Below are positions 5,911 through 12,638 of a stretch of 12,638 nt of DNA, piece by piece; within the stretch, counting starts at the first letter, position 1; each line of letters starts with the position of its first letter. This DNA comes from JBBIJR01 sp037445875 (GTDB taxonomy: Bacteria; CLD3; SB21): NCBI GenBank assembly GCA_037445875.1, contig JBBIJR010000090.1, positions 1 to 12,638 of the forward strand, given 5' to 3'. The notes under the pieces are model-generated. The model was not told the origin of the DNA. It was given only the letters and a program-made list of their open reading frames with translations, and did no database searches. The position numbers and the translations under genes were made by a program.

Positions 5911-6501
5911 TTATGGTTTCAGATAGCTCATGGTCACGTTCAGGGCCGTTTGCCTGTAAAAATCGAAGCGCTCGGGTTCGTCAAACAGCCATCGTATGCA
6001 CAGGCCGTCGATCAGGGACCGGACGACGACGCATGCCTCGTCGCGGTTGACGTCCCGAAACACGCCCTTTTCGCAGCCGTCCGTTACGATCTGGTTCATG
6101 AGACTGTAACACTGGTTGTAGAAATAGACGTTGAACTTCCTCATCGCGTCGTTGTGGTTGCTCTGGGACAGAAAATCGAGGAAGACCCGGTAGAACTCAC
6201 GATTCTCCTTGATGCCGACGAAGGTGGCCTGGATGTAGGCCGTGATCCTCTCGACCGGCGTATTCGCCCGGCTGACCTCCACGCGGATGTGCCGCTCGAT
6301 CCGGTTGACCAGCCACTCAAGTAGGTTGACAAACAGCTCATCCTTGTTCTCGAAGTAGTACAGAATACTTCCCTTGCTGACACCGGCCTTGTCGGCGACG
6401 TCCTGCAGGGTGATGTTGGAAAAGCCGTAATCCGCAATAAGTTTGTACGTGGCCTTGATGAGATGTTTTCTTTTCTCAAGCTCTTTTTCTGTCAGCTCCA
6501 C
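5911..6501 (-). CDS. TetR/AcrR-family transcriptional regulator
   Basis: I place the start at GTG 6501, 7 bases after GGAGG (6513-6509), giving 196 residues. A longer frame from 6579 would run through the operator and -10 region and is less likely. Residues 9-57 form the TetR DNA-binding domain: a first helix with KRKHLIKATYKLIADYGF, then the helix-turn-helix ITLQDVADKAGVSKGSILYYF (residues 30-50) and NKDELF. The rest is a helical ligand-binding and dimerisation domain resembling the BetI-like C-terminal families. Its two likely operators are 6525-6540 (its own promoter) and 5877-5896 (the hydrolase promoter), so it probably represses itself and the downstream hydrolase unit. The ligand is unknown. 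Confidence 0.93.
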   Translation of the reverse strand: MELTEKELEKRKHLIKATYKLIADYGFSNITLQDVADKAGVSKGSILYYFENKDELFVNLLEWLVNRIERHIRVEVSRANTPVERITAYIQATFVGIKENREFYRVFLDFLSQSNHNDAMRKFNVYFYNQCYSLMNQIVTDGCEKGVFRDVNRDEACVVVRSLIDGLCIRWLFDEPERFDFYRQTALNVTMSYLKP

Positions 6502-6524
6502 GCCGGGTCCTCCATCGACACAAT

Positions 6525-6540
6525 TTGACCAACGGGTCAA
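6525..6540. promoter_or_regulatory. TetR-type operator O2 in the tetR promoter
   Basis: TTGACC (6525-6530), AACG, GGTCAA (6535-6540) has perfect 6-bp arms, and the core differs from O1 at one centre base. It lies immediately downstream of a tetR promoter, overlaps the -10 candidate by two bases and ends 24 bases before the GTG start, an arrangement that fits autorepression. Confidence 0.8.
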
Positions 6541-6567
6541 CATGATGAATGAGCTTCGCTTTGTCAA
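6539..6567 (-). promoter_or_regulatory. Probable tetR promoter
   Basis: On the minus strand a perfect -35 TTGACA (6567-6562) is followed after 17 bases by CATGTT (6544-6539), a poor -10. The perfect -35 and the abutting operator support the assignment. Confidence 0.45.
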
Positions 6568-6602
6568 GAGGATATTCACGCGTTAATGAGGATAACAGAG
6601 TC

Positions 6603-6631
6603 TTGACTCTGAAATAATCTATCCGTAAGTT
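6603..6631 (+). promoter_or_regulatory. Possible promoter of the doxX-like gene
   Basis: TTGACT (6603-6608), 17 bases, then TAAGTT (6626-6631), 39 bases before the chosen ATG. The -35 is good and the -10 is weak. Confidence 0.35.
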
Positions 6632-6670
6632 GGGGCTATGAAGACAGCTCTACCGAAAGGAGACGGTGGT

Positions 6671-7189
6671 ATGAGTCGAACGGAAGGAGTGCTCAGTTGG
6701 CTGGACGGTCAGCGGGACGCGGCTTATTCGATCATCCGGATCTATATCGGAGTTGCCCTGTTCGTACGTGGGTGGATGATGCTCGCCGATCCCTCCAGCA
6801 TTACGTCCCTGAGCGGCGCACAAAGCTTCTACATGTGGTACGCGTACATCGTTGCCGGCCATCTGATCGGCGGCCTCTTGCTCGCCGTCGGCTTGCTTAC
6901 GCGGATTGCGGCCGTCGGGCAGATCCCGATCCTCTCAGGGGCGGTGTTCCTTGTACACCTGAAACAGGGCCTGATGAGCAGCGGCCAGGCTCTCGAACTG
7001 GCCTCGCTGGTGCTTGCGCTGCTGCTGGTCTTCTCGTTCTTCGGATCAGGTACCTGGTCGCTGGACCGATATCTGGCCGACAAAAGGGCTACCGCGCGGC
7101 CTTCGACGACCTCAAGTTCTTCTGCCGATGGACGCGCTTACCCCTCGTCCGCCGTGGAACCGTACACCGGAGGAAGCGGCACGTTCTGA
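6671..7189 (+). CDS. DoxX-family integral membrane protein
   Basis: I choose ATG 6671 because AAGGAGA (6657-6663) stands 8 bases before it; an in-frame ATG at 6638 lacks a site. The protein of 172 residues has four predicted membrane helices at about residues 18-38, 57-78, 80-102 and 108-128. It carries the DoxX-like features R-YIG-ALFVRGW near helix 1 and GGLLLAVGLLTRIAA in the middle. DoxX-type proteins sit in the inner membrane; some members act in oxidative-stress or thiol-redox complexes, and most are uncharacterised. The tail after SLDRYLADK is Ser/Thr-rich and low in complexity. Its last 52 bases overlap the end of the converging dinB-like gene, so the tail is probably unconstrained. 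It is divergent from tetR, and whether TetR regulates it is open. Confidence 0.88.
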   Translation: MSRTEGVLSWLDGQRDAAYSIIRIYIGVALFVRGWMMLADPSSITSLSGAQSFYMWYAYIVAGHLIGGLLLAVGLLTRIAAVGQIPILSGAVFLVHLKQGLMSSGQALELASLVLALLLVFSFFGSGTWSLDRYLADKRATARPSTTSSSSADGRAYPSSAVEPYTGGSGTF

Positions 7190-7632
7190 AGCCGCAGATA
7201 AACCGACAGCTGGCCGCGATGATGGATGATGTGGTTGAACACGGCTGAACGAATCACCGCCAGCCGCGGCAGCTCGAAAACAACCTGTCCCGCCTTCTTC
7301 AGCGTCCACTTCGTCAACAAGTGTTCATCGGTCTGCCGTTCCAGCAACTGCACGGCGTCCTTCACGGCCTTGTCGAATACGGCCAGCACTTCCTCGATCG
7401 TGTCTGTTTTCGGTCTCTGAAATCCTACGGCCAGGTCCAATTCGTCATCCAGCAACACCGCCTGGAGCCACTTGTTGATGATATTGGCCAAATGGGCGGC
7501 CAACTGGCCCATCGTCATCGATTTCTCGTGCGGTTTCCACGAAAACGCGGACGGAGGAATCCGCTCCAGCATTTTGCGGGCGACCGCCATCTCGTGCTTG
7601 AATTCCGGAATCAGTTGGGCTGAGATCGGCAT
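7138..7632 (-). CDS. DinB-family protein (four-helix, metal-binding)
   Basis: The start at ATG 7632 is fixed by AGGAG just upstream and by a promoter (7687-7659) that rules out the longer frame from 7677. The 164-residue protein keeps the DinB/YfiT-like metal triad: His47 in the second helix (GQLAAHLAN) and His134/His138 in the H-x3-H motif NHIIHHRGQL, spaced as usual. The ending VPLPPVYGSTADE is typical of one large subgroup. Members form a four-helix bundle and bind nickel or zinc; some are thiol-dependent transferases, such as those using bacillithiol or mycothiol, and most are unassigned. The 'damage-inducible' name comes from Bacillus DinB and says nothing about regulation here. The gene converges on and overlaps the doxX-like gene by 52 bases. 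Confidence 0.93.
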   Translation of the reverse strand: MPISAQLIPEFKHEMAVARKMLERIPPSAFSWKPHEKSMTMGQLAAHLANIINKWLQAVLLDDELDLAVGFQRPKTDTIEEVLAVFDKAVKDAVQLLERQTDEHLLTKWTLKKAGQVVFELPRLAVIRSAVFNHIIHHRGQLSVYLRLQNVPLPPVYGSTADEG

Positions 7633-7658
7633 GATGTTCTCCTGTGGTGATGACGCGC

Positions 7659-7687
7659 AGTATACGTCGCTGAACATCCTCTTTCAA
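7659..7687 (-). promoter_or_regulatory. Strong sigma70-type promoter of the dinB-like gene
   Basis: On the minus strand TTGAAA (7687-7682), exactly 17 bases, then TATACT (7664-7659); each box matches 5 of 6 consensus bases. A start near 7652 would leave a leader of about 20 bases before ATG 7632, with AGGAG in it. Confidence 0.7.
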
Positions 7688-7709
7688 CATCGTTTTTCTC
7701 AAGTCCCGA

Positions 7710-7733
7710 ATACGGGACGATCATAGCCCGTAT
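7710..7733. other. Stem-loop in the dinB-glyS intergenic region
   Basis: ATACGGG (7710-7716) and CCCGTAT (7727-7733) form a perfect 7-bp stem with a 10-base loop, just upstream of the dinB promoter. Function unknown. It may belong to the adjacent repeat element. Confidence 0.4.
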
Positions 7734-7752
7734 GTGCAGATCAAGCGGGATT

Positions 7753-7866
7753 ATTGCCACGGCCTGTAGGTCGTGGCTGCCCAAAGGCCAACAAGCAAAA
7801 CAAAATGGGCTTTAGCCCAGAAGGATAGTTGCTTCATCATCCGCACAGGCTAAAGCCCGCGGCAAT
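7753..7866. repeat. Inverted-repeat intergenic element (REP/MITE-like)
   Basis: The left end ATTGCCACGGCCTGTAG (7753-7769) matches the complement of the right end (7866-7850) at 14 of 17 positions. The left end is itself a palindrome (GCCACGGCCT/AGGTCGTGGC, 7756-7777). In the middle lies TGGGCT-TT-AGCCCA (7806-7819, two 6-base arms around TT), whose GGGCTTTAGCC recurs in the right end. The element has no ORF and is about 114 bases long. It is the only content of the 333-base gap between dinB and glyS apart from the two promoters and the hairpin at 7710-7733. Confidence 0.55.
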
Positions 7867-7903
7867 GCTGAAATGTTCATTGCTTGCCTCCGTTTTTCCA
7901 ACA

Positions 7904-7932
7904 TTGATTTTCGTCACAGGAATCAATAAACT
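7904..7932 (+). promoter_or_regulatory. Probable glyS promoter
   Basis: TTGATT (7904-7909), 17 bases, then TAAACT (7927-7932). Each box matches 4 of 6 consensus bases, and the leader to ATG 7966 would be about 26 bases. No T-box leader structure fits in the space available. Confidence 0.5.
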
Positions 7933-7965
7933 GCCGTCCATTCATCCGAACCACCGGAGCCAGGC

Positions 7966-9327
7966 ATGTCAGAAAAGAAGACGGCGAACGGAACCGACCT
8001 AATGGACAAGATCGTGTCGCTGTGCAAGCGGCGCGGATTCATCTTTCAGTCCAGCGAGATCTATGGCGGCCTCAACGGCTGCTGGGACTACGGACCGCTG
8101 GGGGTGGAACTGCTCAACAACATCAAGCAGGCCTGGTGGCAGTCCATGACGTTTCGCGACGACGTGGAAGGCATCGATGCGTCCATCCTTATGCATCCGC
8201 GCGTGTGGGAAGCGAGCGGACACGTGGAGAATTTCACCGATCCCATGGTCGATTGCAGGGAATGTAAAGCGCGTTTTCGCGCCGACCAGATCGAGGAATC
8301 TATGTGCGGCAGCCGCGCCTACCAGGGCCGAAAAGCGGCGAAGTGCCAGGCCGAGGGCAAGTTCACCGAGGCGCGCCAGTTCAACCTGATGTTCAAGTCC
8401 TACATTGGGCCTGTGGAAGACTCAGGCTCCATCGTCTACCTGAGGCCGGAAACCGCGCAGGGCATTTACGTCAATTTTCACAACGTGAAGGATTCCACGC
8501 GGCAGAAATTGCCGTTCGGCATCGCGCAGATCGGGAAAGCATTCCGCAACGAGATCAATACGAAGAATTTTCTCTTCCGCACGCGCGAGTTCGAGCAAAT
8601 GGAGATGCAATTCTTCGTTAAACCGGGCACGGACATGGAGTGGTTCCGCTACTGGAAGGAGCAGCGCAAGCAATGGTACATCGACCTCGGCATGGGCGCC
8701 GACAAGTTGAATTTCCACGAACATGAAAAACTGGCGCACTATGCGTCTGCGGCCTTCGACATCGAGTTTCTGTTCCCCTTTGGCTGGGGAGAAATCGAGG
8801 GCATCCACAACCGCACCGACTACGACCTGCGGCGGCACCAGGAGTTCTCCGGCAAGAACCTCGAGTATTTCGACGACGAAACGAAGGAGAAGTTTATCCC
8901 CTACGTCATCGAGACCTCGGCGGGCGCCTCGCGCGGATGCATGGCGTTCCTGGTCAACGCGTATCGGGAGGAAGAGGCCCCAACGGCGGAGGGCGGCACG
9001 GAGGTCCGGACGGTGATGAAATTCCACCCCCGTCTCGCGCCGATCAAGGCGGCCATCCTGCCGCTGGTGCGCAAGGACGGCATGCCGGAAATTGCGACGA
9101 AACTCTACGACGAATTGAAAAGGCGGTTCAAAGTTTTCTACGACGAGAGTGCGACGGTGGGAAAACGGTACCGTCGTCAGGACGAGGTCGGCACGCCGTA
9201 CTGCGTTACGATCGACAGCGAGACCCTGCAGAACCAGACCGTCACCGTTCGGGACCGCGACTCGATGCGGCAGGAACGCACGGCGCTGGACAAGATTGCG
9301 CCGTATCTGGGAGAAAGGCTGGGGTAG
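7966..9327 (+). CDS. glyS: Glycyl-tRNA synthetase, homodimeric (alpha2) type
   Basis: This is a complete 453-residue class II aminoacyl-tRNA synthetase of the alpha2, eukaryote/archaea-like GlyRS type, not the alpha2beta2 GlyQ/GlyS form. It joins glycine to tRNA-Gly in the cytosol using ATP. Visible landmarks are the N-terminal RRGFIFQSSEIYGGLNGCWDYGPLG (residues 22-46), HPRVWEASGHVENFTDP (77-93), and an insert with Cys97, Cys100, Cys114 and Cys127. LRPETAQGIYVNF lies at 159-171. Motif 2 is FGIAQIGKAFRNEI (184-197), motif 3 includes the SAGASRGCMAFL region, and the C-terminal anticodon-binding domain is recognisable by DEVGTPYCVTID and VTVRDRDSM. GGAG at 7956-7959 sets the ATG. Length and order are normal. 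It stands alone with its own promoter. Confidence 0.97.
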   Translation: MSEKKTANGTDLMDKIVSLCKRRGFIFQSSEIYGGLNGCWDYGPLGVELLNNIKQAWWQSMTFRDDVEGIDASILMHPRVWEASGHVENFTDPMVDCRECKARFRADQIEESMCGSRAYQGRKAAKCQAEGKFTEARQFNLMFKSYIGPVEDSGSIVYLRPETAQGIYVNFHNVKDSTRQKLPFGIAQIGKAFRNEINTKNFLFRTREFEQMEMQFFVKPGTDMEWFRYWKEQRKQWYIDLGMGADKLNFHEHEKLAHYASAAFDIEFLFPFGWGEIEGIHNRTDYDLRRHQEFSGKNLEYFDDETKEKFIPYVIETSAGASRGCMAFLVNAYREEEAPTAEGGTEVRTVMKFHPRLAPIKAAILPLVRKDGMPEIATKLYDELKRRFKVFYDESATVGKRYRRQDEVGTPYCVTIDSETLQNQTVTVRDRDSMRQERTALDKIAPYLGERLG

Positions 9328-9429
9328 GTCGCTCGAAGGCTTGTTTAGGGCGCGGCTTGCAGGCTTCGATGCGTGGCACGGGATTCCGTCGACGTCCGCG
9401 TTCATGGGTGCCTCCGGCTGCATGGTGAC

Positions 9430-9489
9430 GCCTAACGCCCCGCGTGAGCGGCGGCGCGCAACATCGTCCGCTGCATGCGCTTGTCGGGC
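9430..9489 (-). other. attC-like site (59-base element), slightly degenerate
   Basis: On the minus strand the 60 bases run from GCCCGAC (9489-9483), an R'' box with one mismatch to RYYYAAC, to GTTAGGC (9436-9430), a perfect R' box of type GTTRRRY. Between them the arms GCGCATGCAGCGG and CCGCTCACGCGG pair imperfectly, with one unpaired extra C and one G-T pair. An extrahelical base is the known hallmark of folded attC sites. Orientation and size are canonical, and the upstream gene on that strand is the MOSC gene. No integrase gene or second intact attC is in the window. Confidence 0.6.
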
Positions 9490-9572
9490 AGTGCTCGTCC
9501 CGTGGGCTCAAAGAACCCGGTAGACCTGCAACCCGTTTCGATCCGGATCTCGAACGTGAAACTCGCGTGTGC

Positions 9573-9589
9573 CCCAACCTGGTGTTGGG
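9573..9589. other. Short hairpin CCCAAC-N5-GTTGGG
   Basis: A perfect 6-bp stem lies 20 bases beyond the MOSC stop. It could act as a weak terminator. Its arms also look like attC core half-sites (GTTGGGC, 9584-9590). Confidence 0.4.
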
Positions 9590-9608
9590 CCGCTCGTCGA
9601 CCCGGCGG

Positions 9609-10256
9609 TCAGGCATCGGGCTCCCACAGACGCTTCCGGAAGTAATCACGCCAGCTGTCAGGAAGTGCTGGCAGCTCGACGGCGCGACGGAGAAGATCCT
9701 GGTTGTCGGCATCATGAGTGTAAAGGGCTCCAATGTCGGCCACCGTCACGCCGTGATCGCTGCGATCTGTGAATTCGATGGAATCGCCTCGGGCCACTTC
9801 GCCTTCGCGAAGCACCAACAGATAGAAACCCGTGCGCCCGCTTCGTAGGAAGCGTTTGACCATGTCATCTCGGCCGAATCGCACAGCGAGCTTGTAGCAG
9901 GGCATTCGGGGCTGTGTGATACGGAACTCGGCGGAACCCACGCGGAGACAATCACCGATATTGACATCTCCGTCCAGAATCCCTTCGGTCGTGAAGTTCT
10001 CGCCGAACGCTCCCCACGGCAGATCCATCCCTGAAAACTCTCGACTCCAGTATTCATAGTGCTCGGAGGGGTAGACGTACACGGCCTTTTCGGGGCCGCC
10101 GTGTACGGAGAGGTCCGACTGCCGGTCGCCTTCCAGATTGAGTCGACTAACCCGAACTCGGCCCTCCACCGGAGTTTTCCATATGGACGTGCGGACTTTG
10201 CGGCCGAGCCAGTCGATTTCGCGGGGGAGACCCACATTCACTGAGGTCAGCTTCAC
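9609..10256 (-). CDS. MOSC-domain protein (YiiM-like)
   Basis: I take GTG 10256 as the start because family members begin with (M/V)KLTSVNVGLPRE and a GGTGAG stands 6 bases upstream; this gives 215 residues. An in-frame ATG at 10325 would add 23 residues but has no site and lies where transcription may begin. The MOSC beta-barrel is recognisable from RVSRLNLEGDRQSDLSVHGG, then KAVYVYPSEHYEYW, GAFGENFTTEG, and ITQPRMPCYKLAVRFG with the conserved Cys. A 3-alpha helical tail follows. YiiM-type proteins detoxify N-hydroxylated compounds through the molybdenum cofactor in E. coli; binding of a Moco-type sulfur or molybdenum group is family knowledge, not shown here. The gene lies between the katG terminator and an attC-like site on the same strand. 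Confidence 0.9.
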   Translation of the reverse strand: MKLTSVNVGLPREIDWLGRKVRTSIWKTPVEGRVRVSRLNLEGDRQSDLSVHGGPEKAVYVYPSEHYEYWSREFSGMDLPWGAFGENFTTEGILDGDVNIGDCLRVGSAEFRITQPRMPCYKLAVRFGRDDMVKRFLRSGRTGFYLLVLREGEVARGDSIEFTDRSDHGVTVADIGALYTHDADNQDLLRRAVELPALPDSWRDYFRKRLWEPDA

Positions 10257-10384
10257 GTACTTCTCACCATCTCCCAGTAATCTCCCACACAAATCTCTCG
10301 CTGTAGCCGAATGAGCTTCTGTCATTCACATCAAGTCTATTCATCTTTTCCGTCAAGCCGAACATCACATGAGTTACGGAATAC

Positions 10385-10428
10385 AAACCGGCAGGCTCCG
10401 GACTCAACCGCGGCTGGCCTGCCGGTTT
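10385..10428. terminator. Strong stem-loop terminator downstream of katG
   Basis: AAACCGGCAGG (10385-10395) and CCTGCCGGTTT (10418-10428) form a perfect 11-bp stem with a 22-base loop. It starts 22 bases after the katG stop on the minus strand. The ends carry A-runs and T-runs of only three, so it is stem-driven, and it would also insulate the MOSC gene from katG read-through. Confidence 0.75.
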
Positions 10429-10449
10429 CATTGTGTCATCCGTCAGTCC

Positions 10450-12615
<2,166 letters not shown>

Positions 12616-12638
12616 AGGTTTCACTCCTCTATTGGATT

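Larger units (their letters stand above)
9328..9608. other. Intergenic region with integron-cassette-like remains
   Basis: No intact gene is supported between glyS and the MOSC gene. The region contains the attC-like site at 9430-9489 and a short hairpin CCCAAC/GTTGGG (9573-9589). On the minus strand just after the attC-like site there is a GGAGG (9415-9411) with ATG at 9405, and its frame runs straight into the antisense of glyS. That could be the 5' stub of a lost cassette gene. Confidence 0.45.

Noticed and set aside
6502..6579. Longer tetR start at 6579
   Set aside because: The extension would translate the operator and promoter. GTG 6501 has a GGAGG, and the family domain starts right after it.
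7633..7677. Longer dinB start at 7677
   Set aside because: It would lie upstream of the predicted transcription start and include the -10 box. AGGAG precedes ATG 7632.
8422..9423. Long minus-strand open frame across glyS
   Set aside because: Shadow of GC-rich codon usage in glyS. The translation is Arg/Val/Ala-rich without motifs; only its first codons outside glyS are of interest.
12616..12624. GTG 12624 as katG start
   Set aside because: It overlaps the Shine-Dalgarno sequence GAGGAG that serves ATG 12615.

Overview
The window looks like chromosomal DNA from a GC-moderate to GC-rich Gram-negative bacterium of the FCB/KSB1/Zixibacteria/Latescibacteria kind. The evidence is a secreted protein ending in a type IX-style (FlgD-like Ig) C-terminal sorting domain with the NYPNPFNPST signature, a remnant of an M6 metalloprotease, an IVP/S23-type four-helix-bundle gene and many short intergenic hairpin repeats. 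The phylum is an inference. No 16S rRNA or other phylogenetic marker apart from glyS is present.

Layout. 1-53 (minus): the 5' part of tRNA-Leu(TAG), cut by the window edge, with its promoter at 66-94. 54-421: no gene supported. 422-2862 (plus): an accessory-looking, partly decayed, AT-richer block. It holds a four-helix-bundle (IVP) gene enclosed by inverted repeats, a seven-repeat (probably beta-propeller) secreted protein with a type IX sorting tail that is broken by two compensating frameshifts, and an M6 protease fragment with an in-frame stop. 3003-3455 (plus): a TerB-like small protein. 3456-3764: a hairpin-rich repeat region bounded by an imperfect 29-bp direct repeat. 3765-4679 (minus): an exported 5'-nucleotidase-type metallophosphatase with altered metal-site motifs. 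4792-6501 (minus): a TetR regulator, then an alpha/beta hydrolase, then an overlapping 46-residue ORF, with near-identical TTGACC-N4-GGTCAA palindromes in front of both the regulator and the hydrolase. 6671-7189 (plus) doxX-like and 7138-7632 (minus) dinB-like genes converge and overlap. 7633-7965: an inverted-repeat intergenic element and the glyS promoter. 7966-9327 (plus): glyS. 9328-9608: an integron attC-like site on the minus strand, downstream of the MOSC gene. 9609-10256 (minus): MOSC protein. 10385-10428: a strong terminator. 10450-12615 (minus): katG.

How the genes work together. The clearest regulatory unit is the TetR-hydrolase-small ORF module, which probably represses itself through the twin operators; the DoxX membrane protein is divergent from it. 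KatG acts in peroxide detoxification, and DoxX-type proteins are in some bacteria linked to oxidative-stress defence, but no shared regulation between them is visible here. glyS is a housekeeping gene between repeat-rich intergenic regions.

No complete new multi-gene system is evident. The best candidates for something unusual are the IVP gene with its flanking inverted repeats (one arm encodes the next protein's signal peptide), the attC-like site away from any visible integrase, the ligand-substituted metallophosphatase, and the translationally coupled 46-residue ORF in the TetR-controlled unit.
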